64,000 bases of DNA from Eulemur rufifrons (GCF_041146395.1 NC_090989.1:45596501-45660500); one strand, 5' to 3'. Positions 1 to 13,000 are shown, numbered from the stretch's first letter. A program made the numbers and translations. The notes: generated by a model not told the origin, from the letters alone.

Positions 1-2997
1 AGCTCCAGGCGTGCCTGTTCCCCAGGTAGTGTGCGTTGCACCCATCATGTAGGTATATATCCCTCCCTTCCCCACCCCCCTTCCTGAGTCAGCACCTTCA
101 AGCATTACCATTCCCCAAACGGTGCGCAATGCACTCATTGTGTAGGCATACCCCCATCCCCTCCCCCACCTCCCACCTCAGTCTGATATCCGATTGGTGT
201 CGTTCCCAGATGTGTATTTAGGTGATGTTCAGGGAAACCAATTTTCTGGTGAGTACATGTGATGCTTGTTTTTCCATTCTTGGGATACTTCACTTAATAT
301 AATGGGTTCCAACTCTCTCCAGGAGAACCATAGAGATGTCGTATCTTCAGCATTCCTTATAGCTGAGTAATATTCCATGGTATACATATACCACAGCTTA
401 CTAATCCAATCATGTATCGATGGGCATTTGGGTTGTTTCCACATCTTTGCTACTGTGAATTGTGCTGCTATAAACATTCGGGTACATGTGTCTTTGTTAA
501 AGAATGACCTTTTTTCCTTTGGGTATATGCCCAGTAATGGGATTGCTGGGTCAAATGGCAGGTCTACTTGAATCTGTTTAAGATACCTCCATAATGCTTT
601 CCACAGGGGTTGCACTAGTTTGCAGTCCCATCAGCAGTGTATGAGTGTTCCTGTCTCTCCACACCCACGCCAACATGTGTTGTTTTGGGTTTTTTTGATA
701 AAGGCCATTCTCATTTGGGTTAAGTGATATCTCATTGTGGTTTTGATTTGCATTTCTCTGATGATTAGGGATGTTGAGCATTTTTTCATATGTTTGTTAG
801 CCATTCTTAAATCTTCTTTCGAGAAGTTTCTATTCATGTCATTTGCCCACTTTTTGATAGGGTTGCTTGATTTTTTTCTTGCTGATTTTCCTGAGTTCTA
901 AATAGATTCTTGTTATCAGACCTTTATCTCATGTGTAGTATGCAGAAATTTTTTCCCATTCTGTAGGTGGTCTGTTTATTCTCTGGACTGTTTCTTTGGC
1001 TGTGCAGAAGCTTTTTAATTTAATCATGTCCCATTCATTTATTTTTGTTGCTGCTGTGATTGCCTTGGGGGTTTTCTTCATAAATTCTTTGCCTAGGCCA
1101 ATGTCTGTAAGAGCCTTTCCTATATTTTCTTCTAGAATTCTGATTGTATCACGCCTAAGGTTTAAGTCTGTTATCCACCGTGATTTGATTTTTGTGAGAG
1201 GTGAAAGCTGTGGGTCCTGTTTCAGTCTTCTACAAGTGGCTAACCAATTCTCCCAGCACCATTTGTTGAATAGGGATTCTTGTCCCCAGAGTATATTCTT
1301 TCCCGCTTTGTCAAAAATTAGGTGCCTATATGAGGATGGTTCTATATTTGGATTTTCTGTTGTGTTCCACTGGTCTGTGTCCCTGTACTTGTGCCAGTAT
1401 GCTTAAAATTGCTTTTGCTATACGGGGTCTTCTCTGGTTCCATACAAAGTGTATAATTATTTTCTCTACATCTGTGAAGAATGATGTTGGTGATTTAATA
1501 GGGATTGCATTGAATCTGTAGATCACTTTGGGTAGTATAGACATTTTAACAATGTTGATTCTTCCGATCCATGAGCATGGTATATTTTTCCATCTATTTG
1601 CAAGTTCTGATATTTCTTTTCTCAGTGTTTCATAGTTTTCCTTATAGAGGTCCTTTAACTCTTTAGTTAGGTATATACCTAGATATTTTATTTTCTTTGT
1701 TGCTATTTTGAAGGGTATTGAGTCTTTAATTTGGTTTTCTGATTGACTGTTATTGGCATATATAAATGCCTCTGATTTGTGTATATTAATTTTGTAGCCA
1801 GAGACTTTGCTATATTCGTTAATCAATTCCAGGAGTCTCATGGTTGAATCCTGGGGGTTTTCCAGATATAACATCATATCGTCAGCAAAAAGTGAGAGTT
1901 TGATCTCTTCCTTCCCTATTTGGACTCCCTTGATTCTGCTCTCTTGCCTGATAGCTCTCGCAAGGACTTCCAATACTATGTTGAAAAGTAATGGGGACGG
2001 TGGGCAGTTCCAGTTCTAAGTGGGAGTGCTTTCAATTTTTCCCCGTTCAGAATGATGTTGGCTGTGGGTTTGTCATATATGGCTCGTATCATTTTTAGGT
2101 AGTTTCCATCAATGCCTATTTTGTTAAGTGTTTTTATCATAAAAGGGTGTGGAATTTTGTCAAATGCTTTTTCTGCATCTAATGAGAGTATCATATGGTT
2201 TTTGTTTTTGCTTCTATTTATGTGGTGAATTACATTTATAGATTTACGTATGTTGAACCACCCCTGCATTCCTGGGATGAAGCCCACTTGGTCGTGGTGG
2301 ATTATTTTTTTGATAAGTACTTGGATTCGATTTGCTAGTATTTTATTGAAAATTTTTGCATCTATATTCATGAGAGAAATTGGTCTGTAGTTCTCTATTT
2401 TTGTTGCATCCTTTCCTGGTTTTGGTATCAATGTTATATTGGCTTGGTAGAACGTGTTGGGGAGAATTTCATCCTTCTCAATATTGGAGGATAGTTTATG
2501 TAGGATGGGCACCAGTTCTTCTTTGTATGTATGGTAAAATTCAGGTGTGAACCCATCTGGACCAGGGCTTTTCTTTTTGGGAAGGTTTTTTATTGCTGTT
2601 TCGATTTCAGTTCTTGATATTGGTCTGTTCAGGTACTCTACTTCTTCCTGGTTGAGCCTGGGAAGACTATGTGTTTCTAAAAATTTGTCCATTTCCTCCA
2701 CATTCTCCAGTTTGTGTGCATAAAGAGTTTTGTAGAATTCATAGATGATATCTTGTATCTCTGTAGCATCGGTTGTGATTTCTCCTTTCATGTTCCTAAT
2801 GGAGGTTATTAGAGATTTTAGTTTTGTGCTCTTGGTTAGTCTAGCCAGAGGTGTGTCTATTTTGTTTATCTTTTCAAAGAACCAACTTTTTGTTTTATTA
2901 ATTTCCCTTATAGTTTCTTTGTTGTCCTTTTCATTTAATTCTGATTTGATCTTAGTAATTTCTCGCCTTCTGCTGGGTTTGGGGTCGTTCTGTTCTA
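1..2997 (-). mobile_element. LINE-1 (lemur-type), 5'-truncated, antisense; 3' end outside the window
   Basis: Read on the minus strand, this is the reverse-transcriptase part of ORF2, the ORF2 C-terminus and then the 3' UTR. The 3' UTR carries the GC-rich block seen here as CCAGGTAGTGTGCGTTGCAC, which is typical of strepsirrhine L1s. The poly(A) tail would lie left of base 1, so the element is cut by the window edge. L1 similarity stops at about 2997, inside the region just upstream of the RT core, so it is 5'-truncated and lacks ORF1, the endonuclease and the promoter. It cannot be active. Confidence 0.95.
229..2997 (-). pseudogene. L1 ORF2 remnant (reverse transcriptase and C-terminal region)
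   Basis: An intact ORF2 is an endonuclease/reverse transcriptase of about 1,270 residues that copies L1 RNA into DNA at the target site. Only the RT core and C-terminal parts remain, in three open stretches: about 2791-1976 (fingers/palm, including DAEKAFDKI), 1973-1326 (including the catalytic FADD at about 1889-1878) and about 837-229 (C-terminus ending in KHHMYSPENWFP). Between the first two stretches, near 2010-2020, a small deletion removes the residues normally following RTGT (the RQGCP motif) and shifts the frame. A further break separates the RT from the C-terminal stretch. It is a decayed copy with no sign of domestication. Confidence 0.9.
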
Positions 2998-3828
2998 AAA
3001 CAGGAAATTTTTAAAATAAATATAGGCAATGTTTATCCCATATTATTGAGATATAGTCATTAATTCATTCAGTCAAAAACTACTTCATGGCTTCTATGTG
3101 CTAAGAGTTGTGCTAGATGCTGAGAGCAGAAATATTTCTACCATATGACATACCTTCCCAAGGACTTCACGGATTTGTGAAATAATAGACACACTACCAT
3201 TTGGTAAGGTAAACTACAATATTTTTTCCAAGATGGTAATATTGTTTATATTTCCTTTATATCAAAATATTAAATAAATATAATAAATGATGTTAGCAAT
3301 CCTTGTTCATACAAATCCCTCTTTCATGAGTAGCTGTTTTTCCGATACTCTCACTTTGTTAACCATATATTCTTTGGGTGGCAGTAATATCTTCCCTTTT
3401 CAATGCTAGTGTATTAATACTCTAAAATCATCATTACTCATTAACAATCATTGATAATACAGACAACTCTCAATTTTGCTAGTGGATTTTCCAGAAACCT
3501 GGCTTTGGTCCTTACACCCTCTGGCCACTTGCATTTGGGGGCACGTCATTCCCTGTTAGCATCTCCCTTAAGGGTGTTCAGTAGGAAAGAGGAGGCAAAA
3601 CTCAAATCCATGTAATATTCTGCTGAGAATTATAAAATCTTAAAATTGGAAGTAATCTCCAAGGTTATCTATTCCAACTCCCACTCAGTGCTGGAATCTC
3701 CTCTATCCTATCTCCAAGAGATATTTACCCAAGCCAGATTCTGCTTGAAGACTTTCAATAATAACAGATCCAATGCCTAGTAAATTTTACAGTCTTTTCC
3801 ATGTTCACAGTTCAAATAGAAGCTCAGT

Positions 3829-3831
<3 letters not shown>
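2998..3831. other. Unassigned intergenic or intronic DNA with one ancient repeat fragment
   Basis: No coding signal is seen. Around 3050-3130 is a stretch of the kind 'attcattcagtcaaa...tatgtgctaagagttgtgctagatgctgagag', which resembles a widespread old mammalian repeat whose consensus contains 'tactatgtgccaggcactg'. The rest is AT-rich and unrecognised. Confidence 0.5.
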
Positions 3832-3860
<29 letters not shown>

Positions 3861-3887
3861 TATTTCTCAGGCAAAAAAAAAAAAAAA
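3832..3887. repeat. (AC)n microsatellite followed by an A-run
   Basis: About 14 AC units end at 3860. After a 12-base spacer comes a run of about 14 A (3873-3887). A GGGA/GGAG-rich stretch follows at about 3950-3980. Confidence 0.95.
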
Positions 3888-4019
3888 TTCTTCCAAAATA
3901 TTATTCTCTAAATACCTCACCCCCTATATTTCCTATGAGTCAGGCAGGAAGGATGGGAGGGAGGGAAGGAGGGAGAGAGGAAAATGTGAACCTGAAGAAT
4001 GAATCATTAGTGCACTTAC

Positions 4020-4225
4020 TGCCCTCTCTGCTCCACCACCATGTGAAGATACAGCAAGAAGACAGCCATCTGCAAGCCAGGAACAGGGCCCTTACCAGAA
4101 CCAGATCATACTGGCACCCTGATCTCGGCCTATTAACCTCCAGAGTATGAGAAAATAAATTTCTGTTGTTTGAGCCACCTAGTCTATGGTATTCTTTTAT
4201 GGCAGCTCTAGCTGACTACTACAAC
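4020..4225 (+). mobile_element. MaLR-type LTR (MLT1/MST-like), 3' portion
   Basis: The sequence 'gaaaataaatttctgttgtt' followed by 'gagccacctagtctatggta' and 'ggcagctctagctgactac' is the characteristic 3' end of mammalian apparent LTR retrotransposon LTRs, in the sense orientation. The upstream part (cagcaagaagacagccatct, then gcaagccagg) fits the same LTR. The 5' boundary is uncertain. This is a fossil with no internal coding region. Confidence 0.8.
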
Positions 4226-5424
4226 AATATGAGAGAGACTTTTTTGCAGTATACAAAGGAATTTATCAGAGCTCAAAACACTTTCTTGCCAACTCAACTT
4301 AATGCCCACAATTTAAAAGATGTTACGGATTCATTTTTGTTCAGACTGCTTATTTAACCATAGAATTCTCCCAATCTTTAAATATAAAAGGACCTTCTAA
4401 TTTTGGAGGAAAAGGAATGGATGTATAATCAATTTGGTTGAATGCACAAAGAACTTTGGAATCAGGTATAAGGGAGTGATAATACCTCTTAACCAAGAGC
4501 ATTACAGAATTCTTTGTAAGGAAGCTGAATTTTTCCCATTAAGGATTAAAGTGTCTGAAGAGTGGATATTATTATTGGGGCTTAATTATGAAAGTGAAAA
4601 TTATAGTTGAGGCCTCCAAAATGTAGTCTGTAATTTCCCTTTTTGCCTAAAGGCATTCATTCCTCCAACATCTATTAGGGACTGAGACACAAACACAATA
4701 AAGCCTGGTCCCCACCCTTAGAGTCAAGAACTAGGGAGCATACTATTAGTCAGAGTTTTTCTAATTATCTCAATGAGCATATATAACTGTAGAGCTTTAT
4801 ATATTAATGAGCAATATAATCTCTCCATTTACTATAACAAAATGTGCATACTGAAAAGGCAGTGTATCATAGAATCAGGAAATTTTAATGTGAAAAGGCA
4901 CTTCGAAGCTGCTTCAGATGGCTTTGGGGACAGCAAGCTGCTCCCTTTTGGGAGCTCCCATTGTATTTAATTCTCTCCCCTGTGACTATATCTTGTTATA
5001 CCGTAATATAAGTTTAAATGTGTCTTGATATCAAGAGTCATAAGGCAGAGAAATTTAAGCCTTATTCATTTATGTTTTCCAGGACCTTGCACCAGATCTG
5101 ATCAATAGCTGGTGCTCAATACTATGTTTCATGGACTAAGGATAATTTTAACTGAACTGGGTGAACTTGTTCAGGAGGCTGCGGTTTGTAGTCGCTTGTC
5201 CAAGGTATCACAGGCAGACCGGTATGGCAGAGCCAAGGCTGCACCCCAGATCTCAGGCTCACAGTTCAGTGTTCTAATCTTCAATAGCTTGCAATTAAAG
5301 AACTGGTACCTCACTCAAATCCCAATTGTGTGTTCCCTTGGGAGTAATCCGAAAGCAATATAAATAAAAAAACAAAATTTAAAACAAGAGAAGATGATGT
5401 AAAAAGTAAAAAAAAAAAAAAAGG
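4226..5424. other. Unassigned DNA
   Basis: I see no gene, RNA or clear repeat apart from a (TAAA/A)n-like run just before the following L1 (5408-5422). The short ORFs here are at chance level. Confidence 0.4.
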
Positions 5425-6295
5425 AAGCCAATTTGAAGACATTTCTCCAAAGGAAAAAAATATGTATGTAGAAGGCCAACAAGCATAAGAAAAGATGTTT
5501 AACATCATTAGTTATCAGGGAAATGCAAATCAAAGCCACAGTGAGACACCACTTCACACCCACAAGGATAAGTATAATAAGAAAGATAGATAATATGGCT
5601 ATAATCAAAATTATAGGAAATAACCAGTGTTGATAAGGATTTGGACAAATAGAACCCTCATAAATTGCTGATAGGAATGTAAAATTGTACAGTCACTTTA
5701 GGAAGCAGTGTGGCAGTTCCTCAAATAGTTAATATGGAGTTGCCATGTGACCCAGAAACTCCACTCCTAGAATATACCCATGAAAAATGAAAAACGGCCA
5801 CACAAAACTTATACATGAATGTTCAAAGAAGCATTATTCATAATGGCCAAAAAGTAAAAAAATTCAAATGTCCATCAGCTGATGAATGGATAAACAAAAT
5901 GGTGCTATATTCATGCAAAGAAATATTATTCAGCAATAAAAATGTATGAAGTGCTAATGCATGTGACAACACAGGTGACCCTTGAAAACTTTATGCTAAG
6001 TGAAAGAATCCAGAAACAAAAGGTCACATATTGTTTGATTCCATTTGTATGAAACATCCAGAACAGGCAAATCCATAGAGAGAAAGTAGATTAGAGGTTG
6101 GCAGGGACTGGGGAAAGGAGGGAAGGAGGAGTGACTGCTAATGGTAGGAGGTTTTTTGGGAGGATGAAGAAATGTTATGGAATTAGCTGATTGCAGAACT
6201 TTGTTAATATCCTATAAATCACTGAATTTAAAATCATGAATTTTATGGCATATGAATTGTATCTCAATAAAAAGATGCTAAAAAAGAAAGAAAGA
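5425..6295 (+). mobile_element. Old LINE-1 (L1M-type), 3' end, sense
   Basis: The start matches the L1 ORF2 region encoding '...FSKEDI...' (gacatttctccaaagg), then 'gggaaatgcaaatcaaagcc'. It continues to 'gatgaatggataaacaaaat', the 3' UTR phrase 'gattccatttgtatgaaa' and the tail 'atctcaataaaaagatg'. It is heavily diverged, has many stops and lacks the lemur-type GC-rich 3' block, so it belongs to an older L1 group. 5'-truncated. Confidence 0.85.
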
Positions 6296-6479
6296 TATAT
6301 AAAAACAGTCATACTTTTACAAAATAAATGTCTCTATAGAACGATTTTTTTTAAATGGTGCTGTGTAGAACCTGGTACAAAGTAAAATAAAATATGAGTA
6401 CCTATTTTGTCCCAAAGGAAATCAAAAGAAACCAGTGTTTTTTTTAGAGCCTAGTGCCAGGTCCCAGGGTAACAGCATT

Positions 6480-6645
6480 TTTTGTATTTTCTCATCAATC
6501 TTTATAAATCTATTACTCATTTTACAAATGAAGAAACCAAGTGTCAGGGAGGTTAAGTAATTTTTCCAAGATCACACAGTAATGTAGGACAGATCTGGGA
6601 ATTCAGTTTAGATGTGCCTAATTCCAAAGCATGTGTTCTTTCAAC
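6480..6645 (-). repeat. MIR SINE, antisense
   Basis: The stretch 'cattttacaaatgaagaaac...aggttaagtaatttttccaagatcacacagtaa...ggacagatctgggaattcag' is the reverse complement of the MIR core and 3' half (tRNA-derived, ancient in mammals). Confidence 0.75.
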
Positions 6646-7795
6646 TCTAGCACAACATTTCTTTGGATAGTTTTCAAATTTCCTAATTTGATTTTTTGAA
6701 AGTTCCTCAAGAAATCGTGAAGTAAACTAGACAAACATATCTTCAAAAGCCTATGCAAATGCTGGGTAAAACTGATAAGCCCAACACACTCTCTTATTCA
6801 TCCCACCTCCATTCCTGACCACCTCCTTCATAACTGCCAAATTGAGGACAGCAGTTTTCCCAAAGCCCTGCCTACACCTAATGGACACTATATCCCTGCA
6901 GCATGTCTGATTCATCATTATAGTTCCTAAAGCACTGGATGCTACTTTGCATTTAGTAGGAGTTCAATGCATGATTGTAGTCATTGAATGAAAAACATGT
7001 TCTTTCCCTTAAAATGCTCATCATCCATTGGAAAAGAAAGATAAAGACACAGTAAAATTAACCATGTTACCATTTCATGAGCAGGTGTACCCCAAGAAAC
7101 GTCTTTTGCAGGAGAGTACACCTATGGACAGACTTGGTAGCTGTGAAGCTATTCCCCCAATGCTTCTTATAGAAAGTTATATAAACTTGGCAACAGCTGT
7201 CTTCCACATAATGATAGACTTAAACTCCACAGTCCCCTTTGGTGGGGCCATGTGGCTTGTTTTAAATAAAGGGTTGAGAACCAAAGGCACAGATGTTACT
7301 TCTGGGCCAAGCGTAATTGCTGATCTCATGCATATCTCTCTTTTCTGCTGCATAGTGACCAACAACTGCTGAGATAGTAGCTGCTCCATCAGGCACATGA
7401 GCCCTCAATTGACCCACATGGATATATTGTTGTTTTTGTTTCTACAGCATAACCTAGGCTTTCCTGACTGATTCAAGTCTCTAAAGTATAAGTTGTATGT
7501 GAAAACGGTGAGCAGTGCAATTTAACTGGAGCATGCTTGGCCAAGAGGAGCTAGAGAAGATAGGATCAGAAAGATATTTTGAGGTCAGATAATACAAATC
7601 CTTGAAATCCAGCCTACTCTGGAAGATAGATTGAAGGACAAAAGGACTACAGGTGGAAAAAATAGTTAGGTCATTAAGCCCAGAGAAATTGTGGCAGAAA
7701 AGAAACTAAAAGCAGGTAGTGAATGCTCAGTCAGTATCAGATATCAAGGCATGGTTAATGTCTTCATATTGAGATCCGAGAGACAGATCAAAATA
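6646..7795. other. Unassigned DNA
   Basis: No recognised element. A 114-codon open frame at 7028-7372 has no recognisable domain. It is overlapped by an equally long antisense frame and is probably chance. Confidence 0.4.
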
Positions 7796-7904
7796 CAGGG
7801 TGTCCCAAAAGTCTCCATACAAATGAAAAATCTTGTAATGAATATTTTGTAAATATACATACACTTAGTTACCATTTCCCATTTTCCCTATGTATGGTGA
7901 CTTT
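7796..7904. mobile_element. Mariner-like MITE fragment
   Basis: It begins directly after TA with CAGGGTGTCCCAAAAGTC, the style of a Tc1/mariner terminal inverted repeat. The left inner repeat AAAGTCTCCATACA (about 7807-7820) recurs inverted at the right end (TGTATGGTGACTTT, 7891-7904) with one mismatch. The outermost bases expected on the right (GGGACACCCTG) are replaced by unrelated sequence, so the right terminus is lost. The family name is not known to me. Confidence 0.5.
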
Positions 7905-7983
7905 CCTCTTAGAGAGGCCACTAGGCAGGAGATGCCAAAAGGCAATCAGAGAGCTGCCAAAAGCCGCTGGCTGGGAGGGAAGT

Positions 7984-8218
7984 TGTATTAGTTTTCTATT
8001 GCTGCTGTGTCAAATTACCACAAACTTAGTTGCTTAGAACAACGTAAATTTATTACCTTACAGAACTGTAAATTAGCAGTCTCACTGGCTAAAATCAAGG
8101 TATCAACAGGGCTATATTCTTTTCTGGAGGCTCTAGGGAGTAACCCATTTCCTTACCTTTTCCTGTTTCTAGAGGTTGCCTGAATTACTCAGCTCATGGG
8201 GCCCTTTCTCCATCTATA
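7984..8218 (-). mobile_element. MaLR-like LTR, antisense, first segment of a split element
   Basis: Starts TGTATTAGTTTTCTATTGCT and continues through the '...accacaaactta...' and 'cttttctggaggctctaggg' phrases of an antisense MaLR LTR. It stops at 'ctttctccatct', where the L1 at 8219 begins. It resumes at 9812 with 'ggcaacctctccctgac'. Confidence 0.8.
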
Positions 8219-9805
8219 TTTTTTTCTTCTTGGTTCAATATAGTTAGGATTTATTTTCTTTCATTATATAATCTTCTTTGTTTTATTCTTTTAGGTATTT
8301 TTTTGGTGCTCAAAGCTCTTTTGATTTTTAATTATTGTGGGTACATGATAGTTGTATATCTTTATAGGGTACATGTGATGTTTTGATGCAGGCATACAAT
8401 GTGAATTAATCAAATCAGGGTAATTGTGGTATCCCTCAGGCATTTATCATTTCTTTGTGTTAGGAATCTTCCAATTCCACTCTTTTATTTATTTTAAAGT
8501 ATACCCTGACGTATTGTTACTAGAGTCACTTTGTTGTGCTATCACCTATTGTTCATTCTATCTAGCTATCTAACTATATTTTTGTACCCATTAACCACCC
8601 CCACTTTATCCACCCCTTACCACTACCCTTCCCAGCCTCTGGTACCATCATTCTACTATCTCCATGACATCAATTGTTTTTAATATTTAGCTCTCACATA
8701 TGAGTGAAAACGTGATATTTGTCTTTCTATGCTTGGCTTATTTCATTTAACATAATATTCTCCAGTTCCACCCATGTTATTGCAAATGGCAGGATTTTAT
8801 TCTTTTTGTGGCTATATAATATTCCACTGTGTATGTGTACCACAATTTCTTTATCCATTCATGCATTAATGGACACTTAGGTTGATTCCAAATCTTAGCT
8901 ATTGTGAATAGTGCTGTTATAAACATACGAGTTAAAATATCTTTTCAATATAGTGATTTCTTCACCTTTGGATATTATACCTAGCAGTGGGATTGCTGGG
9001 TCATACTATAGTTCTATTTTCAGTTTTTTGAGGAACCTCCATACTATTCTCCATAGTAGTTGCACGCACTAATGTACATTGCCACCAACAGTGTATGAGG
9101 GGTCCCCTTTCTCCACATCCTTGCCAGCATTCATTGTTGCCTATCTTTTTGATGAAAGCCATTTTAACTGGATAAGAGGAAATTTTGATTCGCATTTCTC
9201 CGATGACTAATGATGTTGAGCATTTTTTCACATACCTGCCAGTTATTTATAAGTCTTCTTTTGAGAAATGTCTATTCAGATCTTTTGCCCATTTTTTAAG
9301 CAGATTATTTGTTTTTTTTCCTACTGAGTTGTTGGAGCTCCTTATATACTCTAGCTATTAATCCCTTGCCAGATGGGTAGTTCGCAAATATTGTCTCCCA
9401 TTCTGTGGATTGTCTCTTCACTGTGTTGATTGTCTCCTTTGCTGTGCAGAAGCTTTTTAGCTTGATGTAATTCCATTTGTCCAATTTTGCTTTGGTTGCC
9501 TGTGCGTTGGGGATATTAGGCAAGAAGTCCTTACCCAGAGCAATGTCCTGAAGCATTTCCCCAATGTTTTCTTTTAGTCATTTCATAGTTTTGGGCCTTA
9601 GATTTATGTCCTTGATCCATTTTTATTTGATTTTTGTATATGGCAAAAGATAAGGGTCTAGTTTCATTCATCTGCATATGGATATTCAGTTTTCCCAGCA
9701 CCATTTATTGAAGACACTGTGCTTTCCCCATTGTATGTTCTTGGCAACTTTGTTGATAAGTTCACTATAGATGTGTGGATGTATTTCTGGGTTCTCTATT
9801 CTGTT
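8219..9805 (-). mobile_element. LINE-1 (primate-era L1MA/PB-type), antisense, inserted in the LTR
   Basis: It opens with a T-run (the poly(A) tail read in reverse), then the 3' UTR antisense with 'gggtacatgatagttg', 'ggtacatgtgatgttttgat' and 'aattaatcaaatcagggtaa'. From about 8950 it covers the C-terminal part of ORF2 in reverse, including open pieces at 9001-9231 and 9305-9556. It ends 5'-truncated at 'ctctattctgtt'. The six bases CCATCT occur at 8210-8215 and 9806-9811 and are a plausible, partly decayed target-site duplication. Confidence 0.85.
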
Positions 9806-9811
9806 CCATCT

Positions 9812-10081
9812 TTAAAGTTAGCAAGGCAACCTCTCCCTGACCCTTATTCATTTGTAACATCTCCTTCTCTGATCACAGCAAGGAAAGGCTCTCACTTTTA
9901 GGGAATCATGGTGATGAGATTGTGCCCATCTGGGTAATTTAGGATAATCTCCCACTTTAAGACCCTTAACTCAACCACATCTGCAAGGTCCCTTCAGCCA
10001 TATAAGATAACATATTTATATTCACAGGATCTGAAGATTAGTGGGAGGCCCTTGGAAGGCCACTATTCAGCCTACCACCAC
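9812..10081 (-). mobile_element. MaLR-like LTR, antisense, second segment
   Basis: Continues the LTR interrupted at 8218. The phrases 'tgggtaatttaggataatct', 'cacatctgcaaggtcccttc' and 'taacatatttatattcacag' followed by 'ccactattcagcctacca' are the 5' half of a MaLR LTR in reverse. Together the two pieces make about 500 bp, a normal full LTR length. Confidence 0.75.
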
Positions 10082-13000
10082 AGCCAAGTATTAAGAATGA
10101 GGAAGACAGTCAAAGTATCAAGAACAAAAGTGTGGTACTGGATAGGAGAATGGCTCCATTCTAATGTATTCAGAGCTATAGCAGGCGAGTCCTAAAGCCT
10201 TTAAAGGCCAAGTTCAGTGCTCTAAATGAGAATTGATTAGGCCTGAACTTTGCCAGTGATGGAGAGTGAAGTAGCACACACAGAAATGCCATGATGCCCT
10301 GAGATTATTCCTTTGCATCAGTAAATGCAGGTTGAATGAATGGATCAATGACTGAGATGACAACCAAATAAATAGGACCTGACAGCAGTCTGGATACAGA
10401 AGACAGAAAAGAGAGAAGAGTAAAAACATTCAATAGCCAATGAAGCAGCTAGGAGAAGTACAAGGCTAGACACTGAAAAAAAACATGGAAGAAAGAAGGA
10501 TGGACTTTCTTTCTAACTGTGCTCTGAAAATCTCATTGTTTTTCAGAATTTAATTTCTTTTACAAAAATAGAGTGAATAAACTTGCAACTAGATGTAAGC
10601 TAGAGAAATGTAAAAAATATATTAATCATGTATTTATTAATAGATAAGGATTATTGGCCAGATGTTTTGCAGGAAACCAAAAACTAGACATAAAAAAGGA
10701 TTGGGGGAACTTTTAATTGGGAGAGTAGGATTGTTTTCAAATTAGTTTTTATCTGTAAAGCAATCTAAATAGATAGGACCATGTTTTAATTATGAAACGA
10801 TATTTTTGAAGGCATGTGCCTTAGATCTCTGCAGTGGAGGTATGCTGCCTCTGGGTCCATTCACTCAGTAAGACGTAGTGAAAGCTGAAAACTATAATAA
10901 ATCTCAACTGCTATGAGCAACACCAGATTAAATTTCTTTCTGGCTTTTGCACAATGGTGGCAATGGCTGTAATCCAGAACATAAACAAAAACTCATATGG
11001 AAGCAACAAACACATTTTTTAAAAAAACTTATGTTATTTCTCAGTCCAAAGAAATTTTTGTAGGACTTTGTCTGTGACTTATTTATATTACTGAGTAACT
11101 CCACCCAGTGAGCACTAAGCACAGATGAGCACAAAAAAGCAGCATTTACATAGTCTAATGATTCCCATACACGGACGATAGATGTGCATGCCAAGAAGTC
11201 TGGCAATTCGTTTTTGGAAATGGACTTAATGAGATGGTGACAAGTGAAGTGTGTGCATGGTCAGTCCCATGATAACTCAGACATATTCTCATCTCTGGAA
11301 AATCAAGCCACTCGTTCCCCATTACCAATATGCTTTAAACCAACAACATGTAAATAATGGGCAAACTGCCACAAGTTGGATTTTCAAAAAACAGTCCCAT
11401 GGCACAAATAGAAACCAGAGGTTTAACCACTACTAATGCAATGTGAAAGTTGATGAGAATGACACGTCTTAAACCTCCTGCTTTCTTAAAGCTTACTCAA
11501 GGGACCTGACAAATAATGATAAACAAGGACCAGAAAGAATCAATTCAGCCTGCCACTTGAATTATGGGTTCTTCTGGATCTCTGCGTTGATTATCTTACT
11601 ACTGTAGATTGTCTCTGGTTAAACATAAAACTTAGCTGGCTTTGCCTGCCACCAGATACACCTTGTTTATTGAATATCTGTGTATGTGTGTGCTGCTTAC
11701 CTGGCTTATCCAGATGGAAGATGAAACCAGATTTGAAATCCCCATTGAGTCTTCCTACTTCCTTCCAAATATCTAGAAGGGTTTATATCATTGGGGGTTT
11801 CAAAAAGACTAGTCAAAAAGAACCAATTACATACTATAAAAAGTTAACAAGAATATACGCCGGCATACAATACACATAACACGCAACCGTGAAGGTGTGC
11901 ATAGAAGTTTACCACCAATCCGTCTATCCTTTAATAAGGGTAACTAGAGTTGTACTCTGCACACTCTTGGTTTTCTTCTGTTTCTGTTTCCAAACACTAT
12001 GTCATTTTTCACCCACACACAATCTGGTACCATGAGGTTTTATCTCTTCAGCCTGATGCCCTCTCCAATTCTTAGCACCATACTCTAATTTCCATCCTAT
12101 CTGCCCCCATCAGACTTGGTGCCTCTGTCATTGTTATTTTTCCATCCATCTTTTTCCATAAATATTTACTGAACATGACTTTGTGTTCCAGGTACCACAG
12201 CAGGCATTAAGGATGTATTGGAGAAAAGACACAGAAGTTTGACTCTCAACTTTTCCTAACAGATCAAATCACAGCCTAATTTCTCCAACTATGCTCTCTG
12301 GGTCTTAAATAGTTCAGTGCTCCAAGAGGACCCCTGGGCCTACTACCCGGCATTGATCATTAGGCAAATATCTCAGCAAAACTGACCCTGAACCTCCAGT
12401 GGGAGGACAGAGGAGATCTGTGGAACGTCAGAGCCTCTGTCCTACTGTGGCACTTCAGCACCCCACCACTGTCTCTTTTGGGGGTCAGAGAAAATGCTAC
12501 AATGCACCTGTAGCCTCTCAACCTCCAGTTGCTTAAAAATCAATGACTGGACAATGGTTGACAATCTCTATTTATCTTACGTAATTTTTTACTTTGGTTA
12601 TTTTTTTTTTCTGCACTTAATGACTTTGTATAAATCTGTGCCACTCAAGAACATCAAGAAATAAACCTCTTTTGTATCACTCCCTCTCTCTCCATATAAA
12701 AACTGGGAACAGAAGGAAGTTGTCAAACCATCCCCAATGAGTTGTCTATATGCAGAATTTCTAACAAACATGTACAAAATTCTTGGTTATAAATGAGATG
12801 TTTTGGCTGGATTTCAATAAGAACTTTTTTCTCCCAATTCCATTATGAACTAACATTGAGTTGATCTATTTGACACAGGAAAATTCATTTGGCACATTGA
12901 CTCTGAGTCCAAAGTGTGTCTCTATCCACATGGGACATATCTGAAATCATGTGGGTATCACCACACATATTAGCTAGAAAATTTGCCTCTGGGGCAGAGT

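Noticed and set aside
3832..3860. Direct-repeat array resembling a CRISPR or satellite
   Set aside because: Pure (AC)n with no spacers. No spaced repeats occur anywhere, and the genome is clearly primate.
7028..7372. 114-codon frame as a gene
   Set aside because: Overlapped by a long antisense frame, no domain, no splice context.
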